18,672 bases of DNA from Sphingomonas sp. CCH21-G11 (GCF_001555965.1 NZ_LSHX01000021.1:1-18672); one strand, 5' to 3'; positions 8,310-16,764 are shown, counted from the first letter of the stretch. The notes: a model not told the origin generated them from the sequence alone. Program-made: numbers and translations.

Positions 8310-9844
8310 GACGTCACCTCCCCCGATCGCCCCGTCTTCAATGCCACGCGGTCGATCTTGCCATTGGCGTTGCGCGGCAGGGCGTTGCGCCATTCATATT
8401 GCCGTGGCTGCATGAACATCGGCAGCTCGCGCGCCAGCCTTGCGCGCAGTCGCGCCTCCGCCTCGGCCGGATCGCCGTCGGCGCGCGCGATCACGCGGAT
8501 CGCCTGGCCTAGCCGGTCGTCGGGTTCGCCCAGCGCCACCGCCTCGACCGCCTCCCCGCCGGCCAGCACCGCCTCCTCGATCTCGGTCGGGCTGACGCGG
8601 TTGCCGGCGGTCTTGATCATCTCGTCGTCGCGGCCGACGAAACGCAGCAGCCCGTCCGCGGTCTCGACCACCGTGTCGCCAGACCATACCGCGATGCCCC
8701 CCGACGCCGCGAAATCGGGCGCGGGGCGAAAGCGCGCCGCCGTCCGCTCGGGGTCGCGCCAATAGCCCTTGGCGACCAGCGGCCCGGCATGGACCAGCTC
8801 GCCCGGCGTGCCCGGTGCCGCGCGGGTGCCGTCGGCGCGCACCACCATCACCTCCGCAAAGGGGATGGCGCGACCGATCGATTGGGGATGCGCGTCGACC
8901 TGGTCGGGCGCGAGATAGGTCGACCGGAACGCCTCGGTCAGCCCGTACATCGGATAGAGGTCAGCCGCCGGAAAGCGCGCACGCAGCCGCCGGACCAGCG
9001 CCGGGGTGAGCGCCCCGCCCGAATTGGTCAGCCGCCCGAGCTGCGTCGCGGCCGCCGCCGGCCACTCGGCATCGAGCAGCTGTACCCATAGCGGCGGGAC
9101 CCCGGCCAGCGTCGTGATCGCGTGCACCGCCACCGCCTTGATGACGTCACGCGCGGTCAGATAGTCGAGCGGCACCACCCGCGCGCCCGCCGCCCAGCTG
9201 CTCAGCAGCTGGCTCTGGCCATAGTCGAAGCTCAGCGGCAGCACGCCGAGCACGCGATCCTCGGGCACGAGCTTCAGATAGTGGGCGACACTGATCGCGC
9301 CGAGCCACAGATTGGCGTGGCTCAGCATCACCCCCTTGGCGCGGCCGGTCGATCCCGACGTGTACATCAGCGCGACCAGCGCGTCCGGATCGGCCGCCGA
9401 CGGCGGCAGCGCATCGCCATCGGTTGCCAGCGCCGCCTCGGCCTCGCCGTCGCTCGCGACCCTGCATTCCGCGGGCACGTCCCCGGCCTCGAGCGCCGCC
9501 AGCCGGCTGTCCTGCGTCACCAGCATCGCTGCGCCGCTGTCGGCCAGGATATGCGCGACCTGCGCGCACTTGAGCACCGGATTGACGGGCACGTGGACCA
9601 GGCCCGCGCGGGCCGCCGCCAGCGGCATCAGGCATGCAACGCGGTGCTTGGGGAGCCAGGTCGCGACCCGCGCGCCGGCCGCGAGCCCCTGCCCCGCCAG
9701 CCAGTGGGCGAGCCGCCCTACCCCCTGCTCCAGCCCGGCAAAATCGAGCGACCCGGCACGGTCGACCAGCGCGACATCGCCCGCCGCACCGCGCAGCGTG
9801 AGATGGTCGATCGGACGGGGAACGGGGTCGAGCGCGATCGTCAT
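8306..9844 (-). CDS. Exosortase A-associated acyl-CoA ligase / AMP-forming acid activating enzyme
   Basis: A 512-residue ANL-superfamily adenylating enzyme (TIGR03098-type) that activates a carboxylic acid as an acyl-AMP and passes it to CoA or to a carrier protein. Core motifs are complete: A3 YTSGSTGRAKGVMLSH at 161-176, A5 YGLTE at 300-304, A7 SGDT at 388-391, A8 FVGRDDEMIKTAGNR from 402, and A10 NANGKIDR with catalytic K496. The divergent acyl carrier protein gene next door is a likely acceptor. It is the first gene of the minus-strand operon and overlaps the decarboxylase by ATGA. No clear Shine-Dalgarno precedes ATG 9844, so initiation may be from a short leader. Confidence 0.92.
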   Translation of the reverse strand: MTIALDPVPRPIDHLTLRGAAGDVALVDRAGSLDFAGLEQGVGRLAHWLAGQGLAAGARVATWLPKHRVACLMPLAAARAGLVHVPVNPVLKCAQVAHILADSGAAMLVTQDSRLAALEAGDVPAECRVASDGEAEAALATDGDALPPSAADPDALVALMYTSGSTGRAKGVMLSHANLWLGAISVAHYLKLVPEDRVLGVLPLSFDYGQSQLLSSWAAGARVVPLDYLTARDVIKAVAVHAITTLAGVPPLWVQLLDAEWPAAAATQLGRLTNSGGALTPALVRRLRARFPAADLYPMYGLTEAFRSTYLAPDQVDAHPQSIGRAIPFAEVMVVRADGTRAAPGTPGELVHAGPLVAKGYWRDPERTAARFRPAPDFAASGGIAVWSGDTVVETADGLLRFVGRDDEMIKTAGNRVSPTEIEEAVLAGGEAVEAVALGEPDDRLGQAIRVIARADGDPAEAEARLRARLARELPMFMQPRQYEWRNALPRNANGKIDRVALKTGRSGEVTS

Positions 9845-9954
9845 GCGCTGCCGCTTCTGGACCGGGCACGGCGGCGCGGCAAGCGCGCGGTGCTTGGCAA
9901 GCCGCGATCGGACGATTAGTGCGCGCGGTCAGGTTGCTTGGGAGGGCGGCGGAC
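9845..9954. promoter_or_regulatory. Divergent intergenic region between the EPS operon and the ACP-hydrolase operon
   Basis: A 110-nt gap between two divergently transcribed operons, so promoters for both must lie in or near it. On the plus strand TTGGCA with a 17-nt spacer to TAGTGC is a weak candidate. A short palindrome GCTTG-G-CAAGC falls in the same place. No convincing minus-strand promoter was found. The location is inferred from gene arrangement, not from strong motifs. Confidence 0.35.
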
Positions 9955-10227
9955 TTGGCGTCGGGACGAACGATCGATGTGGATACCCAGCTTCGCGCCA
10001 TCCTGCGCGACGTGCTTGGGCTGAGCGCGGACCGTGCGGCGGCGTTCGGGGCTGAAACCCCGCTGTTCGGCGCGCTGCCCGAACTCGATTCGATGGCGGT
10101 CGCCGGCGTGCTGACCGAAATCGAGGACCGGCTGGGCATCATCATCGACGATGAGGATGTCGACGGCGATACGCTGGAGACCTTTGGATCGCTGACCCGC
10201 TTCGCGCTCGCCAAGGTCACGGGGTGA
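9955..10227 (+). CDS. Acyl carrier protein, exosortase A-associated
   Basis: A 90-residue carrier protein with an acidic four-helix pattern. The phosphopantetheine attachment serine is S46 in ELDSMAVAG, followed by the acidic helix EIEDRLGIIIDDEDVDG. It probably carries the acyl or amino-acyl group activated by the divergent ligase. I chose TTG at 9955 because GGGAGGG (9940-9946) lies 8 nt upstream and the resulting length fits carrier proteins; the frame is open from GTG 9919, which has no clear ribosome site and would add 12 residues. The stop overlaps the next start as GTGA (10224-10227), indicating coupled translation. Confidence 0.85.
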   Translation: MASGRTIDVDTQLRAILRDVLGLSADRAAAFGAETPLFGALPELDSMAVAGVLTEIEDRLGIIIDDEDVDGDTLETFGSLTRFALAKVTG

Positions 10228-10925
10228 TCGACCATTATGACTGGGCCGGCGGGCGCGAGGCGATGTTGCGCTTCGGCCCCGCCGACGGCCCGGTCGTGAT
10301 TGCGGCGCTGCCGCTGTTCGAGGAAGCCAATCGCACCCGCACCTTCACGGTCACGGTCCTGCGTGCACTTGCCGGGCACGGCATTGCGAGCGTCCTGCCC
10401 GATATGCCGGGACAGGGCGAAAGCGCGGCCGATATCGCCGACCTGACGCTGCGCGATCTGGTGACGGCAATGGCGGCGGCGACCGGGCGGCTGGCCGGGG
10501 AAGCACGGCGGACCTACGCGCTCGGCATCCGCAGCGGCGCGCTGCTCGATGTCCGCGCGAGTCACCACGGCCGCTGGCACCTGAGCCCGCAGGCGGGACG
10601 CGAGGTCCTTCGCGACCTCCACCGGCTGTGGCTGGCCGGCGGGGGCAAGGGCAGTGTCGACGACATGGCGTTCCGCGACGATCGGGTGGAGATTGCCGGA
10701 ACCGTCGTTTCAAGGAACCTTCTCCGCGGGTTCGACGCGGCCGAGGCCTTTGCCGAACCGGGCATCCCGCGGCGGATCGCACGGCTGGCCAGCGACCCGG
10801 GGGATGCCGACGTCAAATTCGATGGCGCGCCCCTCTGGCGGCGCGCAGAGCCAGGCAATGACCCGGCATTGGCGGCACAGATCGCCGCCGACGTCGCGGC
10901 ATGGGTGCGGCAATGCGAAGGGTGA
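10224..10925 (+). CDS. Alpha/beta-hydrolase-like protein, exosortase A-associated (hydrolase 2-like)
   Basis: A 233-residue protein with the N-terminal pattern of the XrtA-associated hydrolase 2 family (TIGR03101-type): ALPLFEEANRTRTF at about 28-41, then LPDMPGQGESAADIADL at 58-74. At the position of the nucleophile elbow it has ALGIRSGALL (99-108), with arginine where the serine of GxSxG would stand, so catalytic activity in the usual way is doubtful. The protein is shorter and more diverged than its neighbour. GTG start overlaps the ACP stop. Assignment to hydrolase 2 is from remembered family patterns and gene order and is moderate; hydrolase-fold carrier or binding role is an alternative. 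Confidence 0.7.
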   Translation: MIDHYDWAGGREAMLRFGPADGPVVIAALPLFEEANRTRTFTVTVLRALAGHGIASVLPDMPGQGESAADIADLTLRDLVTAMAAATGRLAGEARRTYALGIRSGALLDVRASHHGRWHLSPQAGREVLRDLHRLWLAGGGKGSVDDMAFRDDRVEIAGTVVSRNLLRGFDAAEAFAEPGIPRRIARLASDPGDADVKFDGAPLWRRAEPGNDPALAAQIAADVAAWVRQCEG

Positions 10926-11716
10926 TCGCGTTTCCCTGTGCGGGCGAAACGCTGCTGGGAACGATCGATACGCCAGTTGCGGCGGCAAGCTCCACTGGCC
11001 TGCTGATCATGTCGGGGGGAAATGAAATCCGCGCCGGCGCGCATCGTGGAATGGCGGCGCTGGCTGCTGCGCTCGCAGCCGCGGGACATCCGGTGATGCG
11101 CTACGATCGACGCGGCATCGGCGATTCGAGCGGCGAAAACGCGGGTTTCGCCGGCAGTGCGCCCGACCTCGCCGCCGCCGTCGCCGCCTTTCGTCGTGAA
11201 ACACCCGATGTCGCGCGGATCGTCGGCTTCGGCAATTGCGATGCTGCGACGGCGCTCGCGCTGTTTCATCGCCAGGCCGGGCTGGACGCGCTCCTGCTTG
11301 CCAACCCGTGGATCGGCGACGATGGCGACGCGCTTCCCGCACGCGCGGCGATCCGCGCGCGCTATGCGCAACGGCTGCGCGATCCCGAAACGTGGCGCCG
11401 GGCGCTCCGGGGTGAATTGAACTTTGATAAATCTATCAAAGGTATAGGAAAGTTAATTCAAACGAAATCTAGGACTTCACCGCACCTGGCTGCGCTGGCG
11501 GATGGGCTGGGCAACGCGGAAGTTCCTGTCACGATCCTGCTCGCCAGCGGCGACAACACAGCGATCGCCTTTGCCGATGCATGGCGCGGCAGCCGCTTCT
11601 CGCGCGCGCGTGCGCGAACCCCGGTACGACGCTGCGACACCGCGAGCCACAGCTTCGCCCGCGCCAACGACAAGGCGTGGCTCGCCGCGCAGCTGATCGA
11701 CCTGCTGAGGGCTTGA
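10913..11716 (+). CDS. Exosortase A-associated hydrolase 1 (alpha/beta hydrolase)
   Basis: A 267-residue alpha/beta hydrolase of the TIGR03100 type. It shows GLLIMSGGNEIRAGAHRGMA at about 29-48 (oxyanion region), YDRRGIGDSSG at 64-74, and GFGNCDAATA at 105-114, where the elbow nucleophile is a cysteine (C109); a late H in ASHSFA is a candidate catalytic histidine. It may release or transfer the carrier-bound group made by the ligase/ACP pair, but this is inference. I prefer ATG 10913 because MRRVIAFPCAGETLLGT matches the family start; ATG 10901 and GTG 10922 are alternatives. The gene overlaps the previous one by 13 nt and ends 7 nt from convergent trxB. Codons for about residues 168-187 are strikingly AT-rich. 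Confidence 0.85.
   Translation: MRRVIAFPCAGETLLGTIDTPVAAASSTGLLIMSGGNEIRAGAHRGMAALAAALAAAGHPVMRYDRRGIGDSSGENAGFAGSAPDLAAAVAAFRRETPDVARIVGFGNCDAATALALFHRQAGLDALLLANPWIGDDGDALPARAAIRARYAQRLRDPETWRRALRGELNFDKSIKGIGKLIQTKSRTSPHLAALADGLGNAEVPVTILLASGDNTAIAFADAWRGSRFSRARARTPVRRCDTASHSFARANDKAWLAAQLIDLLRA
11422..11441. repeat. Perfect 8-bp inverted repeat in an AT-rich patch inside the hydrolase 1 gene
   Basis: CTTTGATA, a 4-base loop AATC, then TATCAAAG. It lies within a roughly 60-base stretch (11414-11473) with only about 17 G/C, inside a gene and locus that are otherwise strongly GC-rich. The reading frame stays open through it. Confidence 0.8.
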
Positions 11717-11723
11717 GGCCGAC

Positions 11724-12695
11724 CTATTCGGCGGCTTCGGCGATCGCCTCGAAATCCGCTTCGGCCAGGAAGCGTTCGGCGTCGAGCGCGGCCATACAGC
11801 CGGTACCCGCCGCGGTGATCGCCTGGCGATACACCTTGTCCATCACGTCGCCGCACGCAAACACGCCCTCGACGCTCGTGCGCGTCGTACCGGGCGCCAC
11901 GCGGATATAGCCGTCGTCGTCGAGGTCGAGATGACCGCGAAACAGCTCGGTCGCCGGATGGTGACCGATCGCGACAAAGCCGCCGTCGACGTCGATCGTC
12001 GACAATTCGCCCGTGCGGGTGTCGCGCAATTCGATGCCGACCAGGCCCTTCAGCCCGCCGCCGTCGATGAAACGCTCCACGCCCTTGTTCCAGAGTATCT
12101 TGATCTTCTCGTTGGCGAACAGGCGCTGCTGCAGGATTTTCTCGGCACGCAGCGTGTCGCGCCGGTGGATCAGCGTCACGTCATGGCTGTGGTTGGTCAA
12201 ATACAGCGCCTCCTCGACCGCGGTGTTGCCGCCGCCGATCACCGCCACCTTCTTGCCGCGATAAAAGAAGCCGTCGCAGGTGGCGCAGGCGCTGACCCCC
12301 TTGCCCTTCAGCAGTTCCTCGCTCTCCAGCCCCAGCCACTTGGCCTGGGCCCCCGTCGCGATCACCAGCACGTCGCCCGAATAGATGGTGCCGCCATCGC
12401 CCTTCAGCCGGAACGGGCGCTGCGACAAATCAATCTCCACGATGGTGTCGTACATCATCTGCGCGCCGACATGCTCGGCCTGCGCCTGCATCTCCTCCAT
12501 CAGCCAGGGACCCTGGATGACGTTGCGGAAGCCCGGATAATTCTCGACATCGGTGGTGGTGGTCAGCTGCCCGCCCGGCTGGATGCCCTGCACCACGATC
12601 GGCGCCATGCCGGCGCGCGCGCCATAGATGGCGGCCGACAGGCCCGCCGGGCCGGAGCCGAGGATGAGCATACGGGTCGAATGGGTGGCGGTCAT
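11724..12695 (-). CDS. trxB: Thioredoxin-disulfide reductase
   Basis: A 323-residue flavoprotein that reduces thioredoxin with NADPH in the cytoplasm. FAD-binding GSGPAG is at 13-18, the redox pair CATC at 137-140, NADPH-binding GGGNTA at 154-159 with HRRD at 177-180 contacting the 2'-phosphate, and the C-terminal FAD motif GVFACGDVMD near 285-294. Length is normal for bacterial TrxB. The start MTATHSTRMLILGSG is chosen over an open upstream extension to 12836 because the Rossmann motif begins 13 residues later; no strong Shine-Dalgarno is seen. A perfect 12-bp inverted repeat ends 14 nt before the ATG. It is convergent with the hydrolase operon. Confidence 0.96.
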   Translation of the reverse strand: MTATHSTRMLILGSGPAGLSAAIYGARAGMAPIVVQGIQPGGQLTTTTDVENYPGFRNVIQGPWLMEEMQAQAEHVGAQMMYDTIVEIDLSQRPFRLKGDGGTIYSGDVLVIATGAQAKWLGLESEELLKGKGVSACATCDGFFYRGKKVAVIGGGNTAVEEALYLTNHSHDVTLIHRRDTLRAEKILQQRLFANEKIKILWNKGVERFIDGGGLKGLVGIELRDTRTGELSTIDVDGGFVAIGHHPATELFRGHLDLDDDGYIRVAPGTTRTSVEGVFACGDVMDKVYRQAITAAGTGCMAALDAERFLAEADFEAIAEAAE

Positions 12696-12709
12696 GGCAA
12701 ATCCAGCAG

Positions 12710-12745
12710 TTGGCGGTGCCGCATCTAGGGGGACGGCACCGCCAA
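12710..12745 (-). repeat. 12-bp perfect inverted repeat in front of trxB
   Basis: TTGGCGGTGCCG (12710-12721) and its exact complement CGGCACCGCCAA (12734-12745) flank a 12-base loop. It lies 14 nt upstream of the trxB ATG and 97 nt downstream of the NTF2-like stop. It could be a 5' leader stem-loop, an operator, or a terminator for the upstream gene; there is no T-run after it. Confidence 0.8.
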
Positions 12746-12842
12746 AGGCAATATCGGGATCCGGCCCTTTCGCTGCGATCAAGCTTTTCTGTATCGGTCG
12801 AAAGCCCGGCCAGCTCGGCGCGTGGCCACGGGTCAAACCCGA

Positions 12843-13325
12843 TCAGATCATGCGCACGTCGGCCAGCGCCTTTGGCGGCGGGTTCATCCACGCATGGCAG
12901 GGGCCGGTATCGACGTTGCTGCCGACCTCGCCGCCATAGAATTTACGGATGCGCCACGCATGGCTGCGGCACACCTCGATCCGGTAATCATAGCAGCTCG
13001 CCATCGCGCCGCCGCGGTTCCAGTCGAGGACGAGGCCGGTCGCGGTCACCGTCACCTCGCGATAGGTCACCCCGCGGTCGATCACGACGTTGGTGATCTG
13101 GTGCCGCCATTTGCCGCCGCCCATTTCCCAGACCATGCCGGGGATCAGACGAAATTCGTCCATCGAGGTCAGCCGCGTGCCGTCGCTCAGTTCGAACACG
13201 GCATCGTGCGTGAACAGCTCGGCAAAGGCAGCGCCCTGATTATGGTCGATATACTGGCAATACCGGCTCAGCAGCTCGCGGACATCCAGCCGGGCCTGAT
13301 GATCGATCGTCGAAACACAGCTCAT
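12843..13325 (-). CDS. NTF2/SnoaL-like family protein
   Basis: A 160-residue protein with an NTF2-like (SnoaL_4) pattern: an N-terminal helix LDVRELLSRYCQYIDHNQG at about 13-31, then ELFTHDAVFELSDGTRL, HQITNVVIDRG near 75-85, VTVTATGLVLDWNRGG, and WRIRKFYGG near 125-132. Members include ketosteroid-isomerase-like enzymes and dioxygenase small subunits; the actual role is unknown. No signal peptide. The ATG at 13325 follows GGGGAG by 5 nt. It stands alone between clpX and trxB on the same strand with gaps on both sides, so context does not assign a pathway. Confidence 0.8.
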   Translation of the reverse strand: MSCVSTIDHQARLDVRELLSRYCQYIDHNQGAAFAELFTHDAVFELSDGTRLTSMDEFRLIPGMVWEMGGGKWRHQITNVVIDRGVTYREVTVTATGLVLDWNRGGAMASCYDYRIEVCRSHAWRIRKFYGGEVGSNVDTGPCHAWMNPPPKALADVRMI

Positions 13326-13511
13326 GCGCTCTCCCCAATCGTCGGGGCGGCGATGCCTGTTCTGTTATCCTGCCGCGCCGGGGTGTTGTCGCCGGATCGC
13401 CGGCACCTCGCACGATAGTTTCGCATTTGTCGACGGAAAGCAACCGGCAGTTTCAATTCCCGCGCGCTGCACGAAAATAGGCGATACTGCCGCGCCGACG
13501 CGACGCGCCGC

Positions 13512-13540
13512 GCGCGCCGGCGCACAATGGGTCGGCGCGC
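13512..13540 (-). terminator. GC-rich stem-loop just after clpX
   Basis: GCGCGCCG (13512-13519) and CGGCGCGC (13533-13540) pair around a 13-base loop, starting 5 nt after the clpX stop. No U-tract follows, so intrinsic termination is uncertain; it may protect the 3' end of the transcript. The rest of the 220-nt gap 13326-13545 shows no gene. Confidence 0.4.
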
Positions 13541-13545
13541 CCGGC

Positions 13546-14811
<1,266 letters not shown>

Positions 14812-14854
14812 CTAATCCATCCTTGGCACCCGAAGGCGCGATCATCCACCCGCC

Positions 14855-14882
14855 AGTCTACACGCGGGGGCTAAACGGGCAA
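14855..14882 (-). promoter_or_regulatory. Candidate sigma70-type promoter for clpX
   Basis: On the minus strand TTGCCC (14877-14882), a 16-nt spacer and TAGACT (14855-14860). Predicted start would be near 14848, giving a leader of about 37 nt with a good ribosome site. Found by eye; two of the hexamer positions deviate from consensus. Confidence 0.45.
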
Positions 14883-14943
14883 TCATCAAAATCCGGTGGG
14901 CGACGATGCTTAACCAGACCCCGTCCCGTTCGAGGTCACGGCC

Positions 14944-14963
14944 GTGCCGGCGAATGCCGGCAC
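14944..14963. repeat. Perfect 8-bp palindrome between clpP and clpX (REP-like stem-loop)
   Basis: GTGCCGGC, loop GAAT, GCCGGCAC. It lies 20 nt downstream of the clpP stop and about 60 nt upstream of the candidate clpX promoter. The CCGGCGAATGCCGG core resembles short dispersed intergenic palindromes of sphingomonads. No T-run follows on either strand. Confidence 0.65.
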
Positions 14964-14982
14964 CGCCCGCCGGACCGTCAGC

Positions 14983-15624
14983 TCAACTCGCGCTCGGCGC
15001 GCCTTCCTCGGCGGGCTGCGGGCGCCGGTCATAGACCTCATCCACCAGCCCGAACACCTTGGCCTCGTCCGCTTCCAGGAAGGTATCGCGATCCATCGCC
15101 GCCTCGATCCTCTCGATCGGCTGGCCGGTATATTTGGCGTAGAGGTCGTTCATCCGCCGACGAATGCGCAGGATTTCCTTGGCCTGGATCTCGATGTCCG
15201 ACGCCATGCCCTGCGCGCCGCCCGACGGCTGGTGCACCATGATCCGCGCGTTGGACAGCGCAACTCGCATTCCCGGCTCGCCGCTGGCCAGCAGGAAGCT
15301 GCCCATCGATGCCGCCTGGCCGATGCACACCGTGCCCACGCGCGGCCGGATGTATTTCATCGTGTCGTGGATCGCCATGCCGGCCGTCACCACCCCGCCC
15401 GGCGAGTTGATGTACATCCAGATGTCCTTTTTCGGGTTCTCCGATTCCAGGAACAAAAGCTGCGCGACGATGAGCGAGGCCATTTGGTCCTCCACCCCGC
15501 CGGTGACGAACACGATGCGTTCGCGCAACAGGCGCGAGAAGATGTCGAAGCTGCGCTCGCCGCGGCTCGACTGTTCGATGACGATGGGAACCAGGGCGCT
15601 CATGGGGTCGAAGGTGTCGTGCAT
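14983..15624 (-). CDS. clpP: ATP-dependent Clp protease proteolytic subunit ClpP
   Basis: A 213-residue serine protease that forms the double-heptamer chamber served by ClpX. The catalytic triad is S106 in [10 protein letters not shown]131 in MVHQPSGG and D180 in MDRDTF; the spacing equals that of E. coli ClpP. The N-terminal residues MHDTFDP precede [20 protein letters not shown] and may be a short propeptide. The first ATG is used because the second (residue 8) has no ribosome site. It follows the glycosyltransferase by 27 nt and precedes clpX, so it may be transcribed partly with the glycosyltransferase. Confidence 0.97.
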   Translation of the reverse strand: MHDTFDPMSALVPIVIEQSSRGERSFDIFSRLLRERIVFVTGGVEDQMASLIVAQLLFLESENPKKDIWMYINSPGGVVTAGMAIHDTMKYIRPRVGTVCIGQAASMGSFLLASGEPGMRVALSNARIMVHQPSGGAQGMASDIEIQAKEILRIRRRMNDLYAKYTGQPIERIEAAMDRDTFLEADEAKVFGLVDEVYDRRPQPAEEGAPSAS

Positions 15625-15651
15625 AAAATCCCGCTCAGGTGGTGCAGTCGC

Positions 15652-16632
15652 CTACATCGGCGCTCCAGCGGGCAGGCGCAAGGGGGTCGCGCCCGGCGCG
15701 GCACTGCCCGGTGCGGCATGGGCGAGATACGCCAATCTGCGTACCTCGCGCCGGCCGCGTACGACGGTGTCGAGGATCAGCCCGGCAAAGAAGCTGAGGA
15801 ACGCCAGGATCATCAGCCCCGTCGCCAGGATGGCGGTCGGAAAACGCGGCACCTCGCCCGTCTGGAAAAAGGTGATGAACAACGGGATTGCGAGCAGGAT
15901 GGCCGCCAACGCCAGCAGCGCGCCGAAGCCGCCGAAAAACCACAGGGGTCGCTCGATCCGGTACAGGGTCGTGATCGTGCGCAGGATGCGAAGGCCGTCG
16001 CGATAGGTGCTGAGCTTCGACTGCGACCCTTCGGGCCGGGCGAAATAGGCGGTCGGCACTTCGCCCACCGGCATCTTGAGCTCGAGTGCGTGGACGCTGA
16101 TCTCGGTCTCGATCTCGAATCCCGCCGACAGCACCGGGAAGCTTTTCACGAAGCGGCGCGAAAAGACGCGATAGCCCGAGAAGATGTCGGTGAAGCTGCG
16201 CCCGAACAGGCGCGCCAAAATGCCGGTCATCATCCGGTTGCCGAGCACATGGCCGCGGCGATAGGCGTCGGCGTGGTCGCTGATCCGCGCGCCGACCACC
16301 ATGTCGAGCTGTTCGTCGACCAGCCGATGCACCATCGCCGGCGCCGCCGCGGAGTCATAGGTCGCGTCGCCGTCCGCCATCACATAGATGTCGGCATCGA
16401 CATCGGCGAACATGCGGCGGACGACATTGCCCTTTCCCTGCATTCGTTCGGTGCGGACCACCGCGCCGGCCGCGCGGGCGACCTCCACCGTGCGATCGGC
16501 GGAGTTGTTGTCATAGACATAGATCGCCGCATCGGGCAGCGCGCGGCGGAACCCGGCGATGGTCTGCGCGATCGCCGCTTCCTCATTGTAGCAAGGCAGG
16601 ATCACCGCGATACGCGGCGCGGCGGCGGTCAT
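15652..16632 (-). CDS. Membrane-anchored family 2 glycosyltransferase (polyprenol-phosphate sugar transferase-like)
   Basis: A 326-residue GT-A enzyme resembling dolichyl/undecaprenyl-phosphate mannosyl- or glucosyl-transferases. The N-terminus AVILPCYNEEAAI (9-21), YDNNSADRT (40-48), the metal-binding DGD at 87-89 and FSGYRVFSRR (151-160) are typical. Two C-terminal transmembrane segments lie near 232-257 and 264-289, followed by a basic tail. It probably transfers a sugar from a nucleotide donor to undecaprenyl phosphate at the cytoplasmic face of the inner membrane; donor sugar is not predictable. It lies between tig and clpP, an unrelated pair. ATG 16632 has no strong ribosome site and overlaps the TGA of a tiny open frame as ATGA. 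Confidence 0.9.
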   Translation of the reverse strand: MTAAAPRIAVILPCYNEEAAIAQTIAGFRRALPDAAIYVYDNNSADRTVEVARAAGAVVRTERMQGKGNVVRRMFADVDADIYVMADGDATYDSAAAPAMVHRLVDEQLDMVVGARISDHADAYRRGHVLGNRMMTGILARLFGRSFTDIFSGYRVFSRRFVKSFPVLSAGFEIETEISVHALELKMPVGEVPTAYFARPEGSQSKLSTYRDGLRILRTITTLYRIERPLWFFGGFGALLALAAILLAIPLFITFFQTGEVPRFPTAILATGLMILAFLSFFAGLILDTVVRGRREVRRLAYLAHAAPGSAAPGATPLRLPAGAPM

Positions 16633-16741
16633 GGCGTGCGCGTCTTCATGTCGACACCCGCATAGCCGATCGGCGCGAAAAGCGGGTTAACGCATCGCCG
16701 GCGACGGCGCCGGGGGTGGCGAACGACATCCCTCCCCCGGC

Positions 16742-16764
16742 TCCGGCGCGACGCGAACGCCGGA
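16742..16764 (-). terminator. Stem-loop directly after the trigger factor stop
   Basis: TCCGGCG (16742-16748 on the plus strand) and CGCCGGA (16758-16764) pair around a 9-base loop, beginning at the base next to the tig stop codon. The following bases on the transcript are G-rich, not U-rich, so this is at most a weak or Rho-assisted terminator. The remaining gap to 16633 contains no gene I can support. Confidence 0.4.

Noticed and set aside
9147..10622. 491-codon minus-strand frame spanning the ligase start, divergent gap and ACP/hydrolase genes
   Set aside because: It runs out of frame through the ligase and antisense to ACP; no motifs, and it contradicts three well-supported genes.
11414..11473. 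AT-rich patch as an insertion sequence remnant
   Set aside because: It is too short, lacks transposase sequence and clear target duplications, and keeps the reading frame; I keep it only as a composition anomaly.
13326..13545. Possible promoter TTGCTT-17-AACTAT for the NTF2-like gene
   Set aside because: The -10 matches consensus poorly and in this GC-rich gap the pairing may be chance, so it is not listed as a feature.
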